A DNA stretch of 64,000 nt from NCBI GenBank assembly GCA_002049455.2, contig KV918849.1, forward strand, positions 1-64,000, read 5' to 3'. The position numbers and the translations under genes are program-made. Below are positions 33,051-44,220 of this stretch, piece by piece (positions within the stretch are counted from its first letter, which is position 1; each line of letters starts with the position of its first letter). The notes under the pieces are model-generated. The model was given only the letters and a program-made list of their open reading frames with translations. It had not been told where the DNA came from and searched no databases. The stretch comes from Porphyra umbilicalis. Its lineage: Eukaryota > Rhodophyta > Bangiophyceae > Bangiales > Bangiaceae.

Positions 33051-33253
33051 GACGACGACCCGCCGCGCTCAACAATCACGTGCTAGTACGCAAAGCTACC
33101 GGGGGACGACGGAGGGGTGCCAAACAGGATGAAGGGGTAATGATACAAAGTGGGGTGGTTGTGAGGTGGACGTAGATGTGGCTTGTATGGGGCTGGATGG
33201 GGTCGACGCCCAGCGGTACCACGCATGCGCCCCCGGGGTGGTGCTGACTCACA

Positions 33254-33709
33254 TTAGATGCTGATCAAGAGCCCGAGGCGCATCTGACCTGGTCGGGCCG
33301 CCTGGCGGATATCAATCTGCGCCGGATACTCGTGGTTGCGTAGCTCTGGGGCGCGTCCCTGCAAGCGATCGCCTACTGCATTTTCTGACACGGGCGTGCG
33401 ACACGCATCTGCGTTCGAAGCGCTGTATAGCCTCGCAATCCGGGGGCCACCCCTATTCTTGTCTCTCACACAGACGTGCACGTCCATGACGCAGTTGTCT
33501 TCTCGCCCCGCCCTCAAAAGCTCCGAAATCTCGGCGGGGTCAGCTTTAACTTTTTGCACGCAATTCTCTGTCGGACCATATTTTTTTTGCTCCACCGCGG
33601 TACGTCGTCCATGGTCGGTGACCCAGACCCAGAACGCGGCACTCGGTCGTACAGCATAAAGCACGCTGCTCCCTTGGCGCGCTGGAACATGCGCGCGAGC
33701 GCGCGGCAT
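33254..33709 (-). CDS. Hypothetical protein, possible ubiquitin-like Crinkler header
   Basis: From ATG 33709 this minus-strand ORF encodes 151 residues. The segment FWVWVTDHG, then NCVQKVKADPAEISELLRAG, then VMDVHVCVRDK and TPVSENAVGDRL follows the strand-helix-strand rhythm of the ubiquitin-like header domain of Crinkler-type effectors. This is a pattern impression only. The two features that would help, a second exon and a C-terminal effector domain, were not found. A candidate donor (GACCAG/gtcaga near 33286) could link it to the 32427-33050 frame. Confidence 0.33.
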   Translation of the reverse strand: MPRARAHVPARQGSSVLYAVRPSAAFWVWVTDHGRRTAVEQKKYGPTENCVQKVKADPAEISELLRAGREDNCVMDVHVCVRDKNRGGPRIARLYSASNADACRTPVSENAVGDRLQGRAPELRNHEYPAQIDIRQAARPGQMRLGLLISI

Positions 33710-34368
33710 CGACAGAACCACGAGGTCGACACCGGTGTCCCCCGGTGAGTCTACTAAGGCGCGTCCTTATGACAACCCATTTGCCGGCCGCGAAGCATGA
33801 GATGAACTATCGGTGAGTGACGAAGTCGACACACCGGGTGTGCAGCAAGAATGGCGTCATTAGGGTGAAACATTCGCTCTCCCCACCCCCTCCACCTGCA
33901 GACTCCTCTCGCCCAGTCCCAAAGAACCCGATGGCAGAGTCCATTGCCACGACGCAGCGACAAACAGCCCCACCGTGCGTGGTGGGGGAGTAGGCAGAAC
34001 ACGGCGGAGGCCAGCGGGTGGAGGCACTCACGATCGACAATGCACGGAGCGCCGCCGCCAGTTGTCCACTCTGGGGAAGGGGGCACTCAGGACATAGCGC
34101 AACGAGGGAGCTAAGGCAGACCATGACCGCGGCGTGATGCTCGAAAACGCGGTCGCACGTCAGCGGTGCCCGCTCTGGCCGGCGTGCTTCGCGAAACGGT
34201 AGCGAAAACAGGCATCCTCTTTGACACATTGAAAAAAACAAGGGGCAGACCCACACATAACCGAGGGGGGGGTGAGGGAGCCGGATGCATGGGACAATGC
34301 CCAATCTATGCCTCCGTCATGTCCACCGCCACCACAATGGACAACGCCGCAACTCGCGCCGCGCCCCT

Positions 34369-34406
<38 letters not shown>

Positions 34407-34806
34407 TGCCGCCACCCCTGTGCTACCGAGTGCGAAAGTGCTTGACGTTGAGGGAGGTTGTCTCCGTCGACTCGACACCGCGCGCATCGCAGCCGTTAAC
34501 AAACACCCGCGGTCTGGCGGCAGATGCGGCCGACGTGTCGTTCACCCCCAGCAACCGCCAATTCAGTACGCAAACGGCAGGGGACAGCCACCGTTATCCC
34601 GGCCACTGCCGCCGACACCAACCGCACCTCCTCGCAGCAGCGGCCGTGAGGGCCACACGCAATAAAAGAAGGCGTGCGACGCCACCCGCAGGAGCCGCAG
34701 CCACCTGTTTGGCCGACACTGCATGAACGGGCAGACCCCAGCGCGTGACCGCCGTCATTGTCCGGCACGGCGATGGGGGAGAGCGGGAGTCGGCCCGGCG
34801 ACGGGC
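33710..34806. other. Stretch with CCG microsatellite, no supported gene
   Basis: Contains a CCG/GCC tract of about 40 bp (34369-34410). Pro/Ala-rich ORFs come from that tract. Nothing else recognised. Confidence 0.4.
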
Positions 34807-35247
34807 CTATCCGATGCACATGCAGAAAGCCGCAGCGGTAGCAACGAGGATGCCAACGTCGACCTCGCCGACCGAGAGCGGCAACAAGAAGTAGGGGTGT
34901 AGCGCGAAGGCGCACGGGTCGCAGGACGGCATGTCCGCGAGCGGGGGCGCGAGACGAGAAAGCCACACACTGTCATTGGTGCCGGCGGGAAGCCACACAC
35001 CCCCACCGCACGCGCAGTACTCAGCCACACAGGCGCACGCACACAGAACGCGGGGCCACGCGGTCACCCGCGTTGCGGAACATGCGACGAGTGCCTCCAA
35101 GCAACCGTGCGGCAGCGGGGGCGCAGAAGGAACACCCAGCCCGGCCGGCGCGCCCGCAGCGTCACTGCCGACGCCGCGACGAGCGGCCATCCAGACGCAC
35201 TTGACGGCATGCACCGCTTCCCAGTGCCGGCTTTGACGCCGCACCAT
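34807..35247 (-). CDS. Small putative membrane protein, 146 aa
   Basis: The frame from ATG 35247 has a basic N-terminus (MVRRQSRHWEAVHAVK) and a long hydrophobic, cysteine-rich second half. Segments EALVACSATRV, VLCACACVAEYCACGGGVWL and PLSVGEVDVGILVATAAAF could form two or three membrane spans. The C-terminus is CMCIG. The same frame continues upstream without a stop for another 280 codons of Arg/Gly/Ala-rich sequence, which I regard as non-coding GC-rich DNA, or possibly another exon. Family unknown. Confidence 0.38.
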   Translation of the reverse strand: MVRRQSRHWEAVHAVKCVWMAARRGVGSDAAGAPAGLGVPSAPPLPHGCLEALVACSATRVTAWPRVLCACACVAEYCACGGGVWLPAGTNDSVWLSRLAPPLADMPSCDPCAFALHPYFLLPLSVGEVDVGILVATAAAFCMCIG

Positions 35248-36694
35248 CGCCGCCGCCCGTCTGGTGCACGCACCCCCCCTCCCCCCCTCAAGGCCACGAC
35301 CGCGACCGCCGCACTCCGGCGCGGCAGCGTCCACGTCCACCTTTGCTTGCCGACAGTCACCACCGACGCGGCCGCCACGACGCGGGTGGCCGCGGCGCCG
35401 CCCCGCCGCCCACGACCGACGGCCGCGCCGGCGACGCGGCGCGCCAGTGGCCGTCGACGAGGGTGGCAAGGTGGCGGCCGCCACGCAAGGGCACGCCCCG
35501 TGTTCGCGAGGCTGGCGGGAGGGGAGAGGCCACCAGAGGGAGGAAAGCGAGAAGATGCAGCGCCGCAGGGGAAGAGCATGGCCGCCAGCACGGCAGCGAC
35601 GCGGCCGTGGGGGACTGCCAGCGCGGCGCCCGCCAATGTCGGCTGCCGCCGCGGCGAGGCCGCCGCGGTAGCGATGCAACAAACACCGCGGGGGGTTGAC
35701 CGTCACGGTCTTCCATACCGCCGCTGCCGCGGCGGAGGTCAGGGGTGCACCCGCACCGGCAGGCCGACCGGGGCGGTGGCGGCCGCCGCCGCCGTCGCCC
35801 GCCCCAACCAGCCACGCCGACGGCGATCCCGCCCCGTCGGTCACCGACCGCAGCGGCGGCCGGTGGATGGATTGACGGCGGCCGCGGCGCCAGCCGGTCA
35901 ACTGGTCATGGTGGAGGGGGGAGCGCGCGGCGGCGGGCGCACCAGGGGAGCCAGCGCCCGTGTGGGCGCGAGCGCGGCACACGGTCAAGTCGAGGGACAA
36001 AGCCGAGCGACGCAGAGGGTGGTGGCTGGCGTTGCAAGGCCTGCCCAATGCCGCCGTGCAATACCAAAGTGGCGTCAGACAAGTCCTGATGTTGTCAGAT
36101 TGCACATGAAAGCAGTCCTGACGTTGTCAGATTGCACATGAAAGCAGCCGCGCGCCCCCTGGTTTTCGCGCTTTACCGAAACCACCCGTGCAACCGACGT
36201 TTCTCTTGTTTGTTGCCTCCATCGCACACCGTGCCCCATCACACTGGGTTGGATGTCGTGCGTCCACGAAGGCACACGGAGCCCTCGTCGGCGACCTGTG
36301 TAGACCAGAGAAGCACTGATTGGTGCGGAGAGCCCGGCTGGAAAACAGGCGCGTGGTCATGTGTCACGCCAATGGCGCGACCCATCCAGCGGTCGCTGCC
36401 GATTCGTACCGAGCAACGGCTCCAGCAACGAGCATACCCGCATCAGTTGCGAGCAATGGGTCTCTCTCGCACGACGGCGCGGTTCAGTTTTGTACCTCAC
36501 CCGACCACCTCCGGCTTGTCCTCCCTCCCGCGTCAGTGTCCGCTTGTTTTTTACTTGGCTCGTTGACCTCAAGGCCATCCTCATCTTTGCCCCTATTGTC
36601 TTCTCAACGTTGCCTCCGCTCGCCCCCAGCGGCCCTCGTTTTTTTCCCCCACCCTCCGTCTCCACCCCGCCCGCATAGTGTCACCCCCGATATC
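35248..36694. other. GC-rich spacer, no supported gene
   Basis: Open in most frames with Arg/Ala/Pro composition. From about 36060 the GC content falls and a 32-bp tandem duplication occurs. The last 200 bp before 36695 are pyrimidine-rich, as in other gene leaders here. Confidence 0.4.
36083..36146 (+). repeat. Tandem duplication of a 32-bp unit
   Basis: Two adjacent copies of a unit that starts GTCCTGATGTTGTCAGATTG (36083-36114 and 36115-36146), with one difference between them (GAT/GAC). Confidence 0.9.
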
Positions 36695-37069
36695 ATGGCG
36701 GCGTTGATGGTGGGGCTGTGCAACCTCTTCCCCATGATCTCCGAGCGCCTCCTGTTTCACTTTGGGGGCCCCGCCAGCCTCGAGCTCGCCGCCAGCGCCT
36801 GTCGCCCCCTCGCCGCCACCTTGTCGCCGGGTTCCCCCAGGTGGCGGGACCTGCTGGCGAAGCACGTCAACTTGACGTCCATCCCCGAGACGGCGACATT
36901 ATGGGCGACCGTGGCCGCCAACGAGGCCGTCGAGGCGCTGCTGGGGGACCGGCCGGCGCTGCACTTTTTGTGGGGGGACCAGGAGTCAATGCCGTTTGGG
37001 GGGGGGGTCCTCGCCGTCCGCTGGTCGCCGACGGTGGTCGTTGGGCTGCTGGGGGAGGCGAAACATTGA
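36695..37069 (+). CDS. F-box-like protein, 124 aa
   Basis: A compact ORF from ATG 36695. Residues about 15-55 (FPMISERLLFHFGGPASLEL, then AASACRPLAATL, then PRWRDLLAKHV) follow the F-box pattern of hydrophobic helix, Cys-Arg and a W-x-x-L block. An F-box would recruit substrates to an SCF ubiquitin ligase. The remainder (TATLWATVAANEAVEALL) is helical and the protein ends without the usual LRR, WD40 or Kelch repeats. It is short for an F-box protein, so a downstream exon is possible. A pyrimidine-rich leader precedes the ATG. Confidence 0.5.
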   Translation: MAALMVGLCNLFPMISERLLFHFGGPASLELAASACRPLAATLSPGSPRWRDLLAKHVNLTSIPETATLWATVAANEAVEALLGDRPALHFLWGDQESMPFGGGVLAVRWSPTVVVGLLGEAKH

Positions 37070-39464
37070 GGCACGGCGGCGTCGGGGGTCCACGGGGCTG
37101 GCTGCAGCGCCGTGCAGCCGCGCACTTTGGGGCTCAGGGCAGAGTCGGGGACGTCTGTAGAGGCAAGCGCGCTTGCATCGAGTTGGCTACGTGGCAACGT
37201 GGAGGCCGTCGCCGCAGTGCTCGGCATACACAAGTGTTCTTGATCACGTCATGCCTACAGGAGTGGAGCTCCCAAGAGGAGGCTCTGCGGTGCGCCCACC
37301 ACGCTGAGAACCGTGCGTGGCTGGTCAGAAAAAGGGTGGCGGTGCCCGCGACGGGGGGCGGTCTGGCGGGAGTGCGACCGCTGCCGCCGCAGCGGCGCGA
37401 GCAGCAGCGCCACGCCAAAGGCATCCCACGGAATCACCGACGGCAGGGGGGCCCAACCCAACGAGGTCGGCGGTCTGGCGTCTGCAACTCCATCCAACGG
37501 CGCTCCGCGGCGGCGGCGGCGGCGGCGGCGCGTGCGCGGCCGTCGCGCGACCGGGGAGTTTGCGTCGCGCAAAACTTGGGGCGTGGTCCGGCTCGTCGCG
37601 GCCGCCGGCGGATCACGGGTCTGCCACGCTGGCGCCGCGCGCCTCGGTCCCCGCCGCCCGACGCGGGTGGCACCGCGGGTGGCCGGGGGAATTTGTTTGG
37701 CCCCACCCGCGGCCGGCTCCCACCCCCGCCGCCCGCGGCGCTCCACGTCACCGCGCATGGTGCGCCCGCGGGGCTGCCTGCTGACGGCGGCGGCGGCGTG
37801 GCGGCGGCGCGCTCGTCAGGTACTGTACACGCCCCCCCCCCCCCCCCCCAGGCGCGGCGGGTGCGCTGCGGCAACACCCCCCGCCGCGGGCGTTGACAGC
37901 CAACAATGGCGGCCGCGCGTGGGGGCGGCTCGACGCGGCGGGCGGGCGGTGGCCGAGTGCTCCAAGCGGCGGCCGCGGCGGCCGTGGCTCGCGTGGCGGC
38001 AGGCGCCAAAACCCCCCTCTGCGGCGACGCGGTGCGCCACCGAGGCGTGGACGGGCGGGGTGGTGGGAGGAGGGGGGGGGAAGGGGGGGTGGGGGGGTGG
38101 GGAGGGTTGGCAGCTCGACCACCGTGGGGACTTGGCGGTGGTGGTGTGGACCGCCGCGGCCGTCCATTTCGGGGCGGGCGCGGGGGTGCCGGTCGGCATC
38201 CTCCCCCTTGACGTGGTCGACGAGGGGGGCTGGCGGGGGGTGGGCGGCCGCCCGCCCGCCCGCGCACGCAACGCAGCTCGGCCGCGCGTGCCGCCCGCGC
38301 TTGCCGCCGCCGACTGCTGGTGGGGGGTGCCGCTGGGCCGCCCCCCCAACGGCGCACCCGCGGGCGCTTCCCCGTCCCGCGCGCGCGCCCGGGCGGTGGT
38401 GGCCCCTTGCCGCCGCGCTTGGCGGGAGCCGTTGGCCGGGAATTCTTCAATTGATGCGCGCGCGCCCCTCCGCGGGGCCTCGCCACCCCCCCCCGCCGCA
38501 CGCCGCCCGCGCCGGCGCGGAGGGCTTGTCGGCCGGCAGACCGCCACTCGCTGGCCTGGGCACGGCCCGCCCTGTCGGCCGGTGGGGCGCCCGCGGGGGA
38601 GGAAAGGGGGGGGGCCCGACGGCCGCTGGTATCGCAACGGCAGCTGTGGGGGTAGCCACTGTCTCGCGCCGCCGGCGGGCGGGCCGCGGGCCGGCGGCGG
38701 GGAGCGGCACCCGCGGACCACCCCCGCCGGTGCGTGCGGTGCGCCGGGCGGGGTCGGCTGCGTCCCGCGCCGATGCGCCATCGCGTGGTGGCGGCTGTAC
38801 CTTGCGGCTTGTGGTCGCGAGGGCGGGAATCGGCCCGCCGCACCAAGCTAGATGCGCCCTGGCGCTCCCGTGGGATAGACCTCAAGACGACGCCGCGTGG
38901 GGTGGGCGGGGGGGTCGCCCTCGGTAGCCGCTCTTTTTGCTGGGGGTGGTGTAACGCCATTGGTGGAGTGTCGGGCCGTCGCCGGTGTGGCGTGAAGAGG
39001 GTGCTGGCATAGACAGAGTACTTGGTGGCCAGCGCCCTGTGAGCGGAACCGCTAGCGTCCAGCAGAGCGGCCCGTGGAAGGGTGGGAGCACGGTGTGCGC
39101 GCCGTTGGGGGGTTGGCGGGGGAATGGCGTCCGAGGCCCACGCGGGAAGCATTCTGTTTGGCGCCACGAGCCCCGTCACGAGCGGCCGCTGAGGCCGCCT
39201 CGGCTGCGCGGGGGTGTGTCGCCATTCCCACCGGCGTGACCTCAAAAGCCGCCCGCCCCACCGGCCGGGTGACCGGCACTCGAACGTCACGCACCTTGCA
39301 CCCCACCGGCCGCCGCACGCCCGCACCTTGGACGTCCACACGAGCACCCTCAACGTATCGACGCGGCCGCACGTGGGTCGACTCGTCCGCCGCGTTCCCG
39401 CGCACCATTGTCGTTTTCCTTGCATCCTCCTTCCCGACCGTCCCGTCCACCCCTGTTCCCCACG
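37070..39464. other. Extremely GC-rich block, no gene supported
   Basis: Six frames stay open over most of the block, with very long Arg/Pro/Ala-rich ORFs on both strands. One plus-strand stretch at about 38120-38230 (DLAVVVWTAAAVHFGAGAG, then GILPLDVVDEGG) has a natural look. It is bordered by G-rich runs, and no start or end can be defined. Confidence 0.4.
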
Positions 39465-40190
39465 ATGGGCCTCCCGACGGCCCCCCGCGCGGGCCTCACC
39501 ACCATCGTTGCCGCCGCCACCGGCCTCGCCTTCCTTCTTGCCGTTACCTCCCCCTCGACTGCCGTCACGGCGACCGGGCCGACCCCCACCCCCCGACTCG
39601 TCAAGTACATTGACGCCACCGACACCGCGTGCATCACCAAATGGACGGTGACGGGCAAGGACGCGTCGACGGCAGATGGGTGGGAGTGGACCTCCAAGTC
39701 GGCGTGTTGTCCTCCCGAGCCCATGATTAAGACCATGATCACGTACGACAAGGGCCGCAAATGCCGCTCCGTGTGGGCGCCGTGCGACCGCTACATGACC
39801 GCCGGCGGCAAGTGCGCTTGGAAGCTATGTGACCGCAAGTCGTGCGAGGAGCCCGTGTGCCCCCCCGCGCCCCCCACGATGAAGACGCGGTGGGCCAAGA
39901 AGGACGGCACGCGGTGCGTCAAGACGTGGAAGGCGTGCGGCAAGCACTTCTTCAAGGGCGTCTGCACGTGGAAGGGGTGCGACGTCATCAAGTGCAAGCC
40001 CCCGTGCGTCAAGCCGATGCGCAAGAACATGAAGCTGGTCATCAGCCCGACCAAGACGTGCACGGAAGCGTGGTGGCCCGTGTCGGTCGTCATTGACCAC
40101 TCGACGGACGAGCAGGTGTGCACGTGGAAGTGGAAGGACGCCAAGACGTGCTTCTGCAAGCAGGCTAACGGCTCGTTCAAGAAGTGCTGA
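39465..40190 (+). CDS. Cysteine-rich secreted protein with four WK/Cys repeats
   Basis: A 241-residue protein. Residues 1 to about 35 form a typical signal peptide (hydrophobic core LTTIVAAATGLAFLLAV, then small residues), so the product is probably secreted or in the cell wall. The mature part has 20 cysteines and many lysines and tryptophans. It is built from about four related units of the form C-x4-W-x2-C, a spacer, then C-x-W-K-x-C; examples are RKCRSVWAPC, GKCAWKLC, TRCVKTWKACGK and GVCTWKGC. The pairing suggests a disulfide-rich extracellular repeat. The family is not recognised. The start is the first ATG, in a CCACGATGG context. Confidence 0.8.
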   Translation: MGLPTAPRAGLTTIVAAATGLAFLLAVTSPSTAVTATGPTPTPRLVKYIDATDTACITKWTVTGKDASTADGWEWTSKSACCPPEPMIKTMITYDKGRKCRSVWAPCDRYMTAGGKCAWKLCDRKSCEEPVCPPAPPTMKTRWAKKDGTRCVKTWKACGKHFFKGVCTWKGCDVIKCKPPCVKPMRKNMKLVISPTKTCTEAWWPVSVVIDHSTDEQVCTWKWKDAKTCFCKQANGSFKKC

Positions 40191-40882
40191 CCGACATGCA
40201 TGCGGTGGGCAGGAGGGGACGACGACCGAATGAAGTGGGTGGCCCGAGACGCGGAGGGGTCTGTGTCGCGCGCGGGCATGGGGGTGGCGGCATGGAGGGA
40301 GCTGGGATGCTGAGCAAGCACTAAGATGATAAACGTCGTACTGGAAGTGACCCGATGAGCAATGCAGTGGCGACACTGGTCGCTCGTGCTGGGTACCAAC
40401 AGGCTCGCGTGACGGACCAGGAGCCGCCGGCTCTGTGGTCGGCGCCATCCCGGTACCACAGGCTCCGATGCCACTGTTTCGTGACAAGAGGAACCACGCA
40501 TCGAGAGACGGGTGTGGGAGACAAGCAGAACAACGGGTAAAGACGTGCACCTTGATGTCGTGGGGCGCTTGCGCCCGTCGCCACTCGTCCCCATTTTGAC
40601 AGGGACGCCACCGTCGAGGCGGCGCGCGCCGCGTCTGGTCGACGTCGACGCGCCCCGCTCGCGCAGCCGGATCACGCGGGTCGGCTACTTTCCCAGCGTC
40701 CACCCACCCGCGGGCGTGGTGCCGCGGGCACCCCCCCCCCCCCCATCCCCCAGCCCCGCCTCACCCAGACCAGCGCGCCCCCCTCCCCACCCGCTGGTAG
40801 GGTTGCTCCCACCTCACCTGTCCCGGCACCCCCCCCCCCCGCCCAGCCCCGGCCCGCCGCCGCCGCCGCCGCCGCCGCCACA
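40191..40882. other. Spacer between two plus-strand genes
   Basis: No gene seen. The last 150 bp are C-rich with several C runs and a CCG tract directly before the ATG at 40883. Confidence 0.45.
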
Positions 40883-41218
40883 ATGCCCCCCCCCCCCCCC
40901 CACCCCCCGACGCCCGCGCGGCGCTCGCCGCCGCCCTCACCCGCCGCCTCACCGCCGGCCTCGACGCCGTCGACGCAGCGGCGGCGTCTGCCACCGACGC
41001 GGCCGACCTCGCCGCCGCCATCCGCGGGTGGCTCACCCCGCCGCCGGTCGTCGACCCGGCGGCGGGGGGGGGTGGCCGCGCCTCCCCCCCCGCTGGGGGG
41101 ACACCCACCTCGTGCCGGTACCGCTGGGGGGGGGGGCGCCCCCGCCGCCCGCCACCGTCGTCACCCCTGGTGGGGCAGAGGGGGGAGCGCCGGCCGACGC
41201 GGCGGCCGAGGCGCACGC

Positions 41219-41254
<36 letters not shown>

Positions 41255-41503
41255 CAGCGTTGACCCGTGGGGTACTGCGCCGACGCCCCGCCTGCGCTCT
41301 GCCACCGCCTACACGTGGGTGCCCGGTCCGGGGTGCCCGCCGGCGCTCCTCCTCGCCGCCACGGTCGAGGTGCCCGCCGCGGCGGCGGCCGCCGCAGACC
41401 GCGTGTGGCTCGACCCGACGGCCGTCTTTGGCGGGGCGGCAGCAACGACGGCGGCCGTTGTGGTGCCTGCCGCCCCGCCGTGGGTGTCGGCGGCGGTGGC
41501 GCT

Positions 41504-41536
<33 letters not shown>

Positions 41537-42482
41537 CGACGGCAATGGCAATGGCGACAGCGACGGCGCGCCGGCGCCAATATCCCCGCCGTCACCGGCG
41601 GCGGCGTCCACCGAGGTGCTGCTCCTGGCACAGACGCCCGCGACGGGCGTGCCGCCCGCCGGGTGCCCCGTGGCGCTGGCGGTCGGGTGGGGTCGGCGCC
41701 CCCCCCCCCCCCCCGGTGTCGGCACGGCGGCGGCGGCTCCGCGTGCGCAACCGGCGACGGCCGTCGGGGTGGTGCGGCTGCCGCCGGGGGTGGCGGTCAC
41801 CGCCCCGCCGCCGCCGCCGGCAGTAGCGGCGGCCGCCGCGGCGGCGTTTGGGGAGGCGGCGGTCGTGGCCGTCGGCCGGCGGGGGACGGGCATCCGCCGG
41901 GTGGTGGCGGGGGGGGAGGGAGGCGCGGGGGGGGTGGCCTCTGCCATGTACACGGCGCTGGGCGTGGCGCCGTTGCCCCCAGGACCGCCGACCGACGGCG
42001 GGGGGCCCGCCCAGGGGGTCGGCGGCCTCTGGGTGCACCGGCCGGCGGTGGGGCCGGCGGCGGCGGCAGCGTCTGACGACGGCGACCCGTGGGCGGCCGC
42101 CGCGGCCGCCGCGACGGGCGGCGCGCCGCCGCCGCCCGACGTGGTCGTTGGGGTCGTCCACGGGCACGCGCTGGGGCCGCCCCTCGCCGCCGCCGCCGCG
42201 GCCGCCGCCGGCGCGGCCGCCGCGTCGGGCGACGCGGCGGGCGGGCTGACGTGGCGCCTGGCGGCGGCGCAGGGGCCGCTGCTCGCCGCCACCGTCGCCG
42301 CCGTCGACGCGCTCCGCGCCGAGGTGCGGGCGGCAACGGAGGTGCCGCCGGCGGGGGGGGGGGGGGGGGGGGACCCCGACGCCGACGGGTCGGCGACCTA
42401 CGCGGCGGCGCTGGATCGGCAGGCCGACACGGACGAGGCGGTGAGCGCCATGTATGACGCGCTCGCGGGGCTGACCATCTGA
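40883..42482 (+). CDS. Ala/Pro/Gly-rich protein of unknown function (two homopolymer frame breaks)
   Basis: About 533 residues. After a poly-Pro start the sequence reads DARAALAAALTRRLTAGLDA, a helical region, then GDTHLVPVPLGG, ATAYTWVPGPGCPPALLLAA and ATVEVPAAAAAAADRVWLDP. Repeated modules of small residues alternate with poly-Pro linkers (LPPPPPP around 41505-41540). The C-terminal part is helical (LAAAQGPLLAATVAAVDALR) and ends DTDEAVSAMYDALAGLTI. Two frame changes are needed, at a C16 run (40886-40901) and a G9 run (41064-41072); both are repaired by one extra base. I recognise no family. The modules with VVVG and VEVP motifs might form a beta-rich fold. Confidence 0.6.
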
Positions 42483-42772
42483 GGCGGACACCGTGGCGGC
42501 AAACGGTGGGGGGCGGACGCCTGCAAGTGGGCTCCGCCTACGATGCTGGACGGGCAGACGGATGCCCGCGCTCGGCGTGGCGGCAGCGCAACCTTCTGAG
42601 AAGAGCATGGTGAAAAGAAAAAAAGGAGGCACGAAGTACACGACACAAAACCAAAAACGGGCGGGGGGCTGGGGGAAGCGCGCGCCGAACGGATGGAGCG
42701 TCGTGCGCGTCGACGGCAAAGAGGCTGCACGCGAGCAAAGGGCCACACCGTATACGGCACGGGGGCGGCGCC

Positions 42773-44220
42773 CTAAGAGACAGACGCGGCGCCAGCGACA
42801 ATCTCCGACAGCTCCGTCGTGATACCCGCCTGGCGCACCCGGTTGGCGGTCAGGGCGAGCTTGGCGTGCATGTCCGTCGAGTTACGGCTCGCATTGTCCA
42901 TGGCGCTCATCCGCGCTGCCTGCTCCGACGTCGCGTTTTCCAAAAGCGCATTGTACAGCTGCGTCGCCAGTTGGAACTCAAAGAGGTCGACAAACACCTG
43001 CGCCGAGTCCATGTCCGAATCAAACTCGTACTCGTCAAAGGCCGACGCCGAGTCGAGGACCGTCGACAGGCCGACGATCGGCTTGCGCACCGGCTCCTGC
43101 TCCATCGCCGACTTGAAGCGGTTGTACACGAGCACAACGTCAGTGTAGCTGCGGGCGAGCACGTCCTCTGCAATCATGCACACCTGCGGGAAGGTGATGG
43201 GCGCCTTGAAGACGTCCTTGAAGGAGACGACAATGTTGTCGCCGTGGACGCGGCGCATCGGCTCGCGGCCCTTATCGCCGACGAGCATGATGCCCGTGGG
43301 CGTTGCGCCAGCGTCTTCAATCATCATCTGCTTGACCTCCTTGACAATGACGGCGTTGACGCCGCCACACAGGCCGCGATCGGACGTCACTGCGATGATC
43401 AGCTGCTTCTTCCCCTCCCCGGACGGGTCGGTCTTGGCAGCTTCCGCGGTGGTGGCGGCCTCCAGGTCGTCCATCGTGGAGAAAAATTCGCCCAGGCCCG
43501 TTGCAAAGGGGCGCGATGCCTCTTGCAGGGACTGGACGCCGCGGAGCTTGGCGGCGGCCACGAGCTTCATGGCCTTGCAAATCTGTGGGGACCACAGCAG
43601 AGAGGCGGAAAGAAAGCGTGTGCAAGGACAGAGCAAGTGAGTAGGGAAGGAGCAGTCACATGCGCGTGTCAGAAAAGGTTGCGACAATGCACTTGCTATC
43701 CGCATGGACTGAGACGACGCGCACTCATCCCCGAACGATGCAGAATAGACGGTGATCAGGCAAATGGACAGGCCTGCTCACCACCCCACTGCCAGCACGC
43801 AGAGGCGAGATCGCAATGGAAGGCAGAGCCGCCACAGTTGGCCCGCCAAGCGTCGAGCACGAGGCAAAGCAGGCATCGCAGCGCCGGGCAGAATCACATC
43901 GCCCGGCACGGAACACTGCCGCCGCCCACTCTGCAGCATCTCCCCACCCATCCACCTCACTCGCCACGTACCTTGCCAATGTTGGCCACGGTCTTCATGC
44001 GCTCGCGGACGACCTTCAGGTTGACCCAGCGGACCTGCTCCTCCACCGCCACCGCCGACGGCGACGACTGTCCCCGCGGCGCCCCCACCGATGCCATCGC
44101 CGGCGCCACAGGCGCCCACAGAGAGCCACGCCCAGAGAGGGACGCACCGAGCGCGCCCGCCGCGCCCGGCGAATTGCCAGCGGCGCGCATGGCGACCTTC
44201 AAGGCCACACGAGAGGTCAT
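42773..44220 (-). CDS. ATP5F1C: ATP synthase F1 gamma subunit, mitochondrial
   Basis: The central rotor subunit of the mitochondrial F1Fo ATP synthase. Two exons, 44220-43972 and 43582-42773, give 352 residues. The intron of 389 bp has donor gtacgt and acceptor ccccacag. The N-terminal exon holds a mitochondrial presequence (MTSRVALKVAMRAAGNS) and the first rotor helix (VNLKVVRERMKTVANIGK). Exon 2 continues ICKAMKLVAAAKLRGVQ. Family hallmarks are the conserved AVTSDRGLCGGVNAVI segment and the C-terminal helix ANRVRQAGITTELSEIVAGA. Length is close to that of other mitochondrial gamma subunits. The chloroplast form would carry a regulatory dithiol insert, which I do not see. Confidence 0.95.

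Noticed and set aside
32203..33132. Plus-strand ORF of 309 codons
   Set aside because: Ser/Arg/Thr-rich and antisense to the more natural acidic minus-strand ORF; its 5' part lies in a dispersed repeat.
34807..36105. Full minus-strand ORF of 432 codons
   Set aside because: Only the last 146 codons look like protein; the upstream part is GC-rich low complexity, so the gene was trimmed to ATG 35247.
37434..39425. Minus-strand ORF of 663 codons
   Set aside because: Same problem; low-complexity Arg/Pro/Ala translation and competing open frames on both strands.
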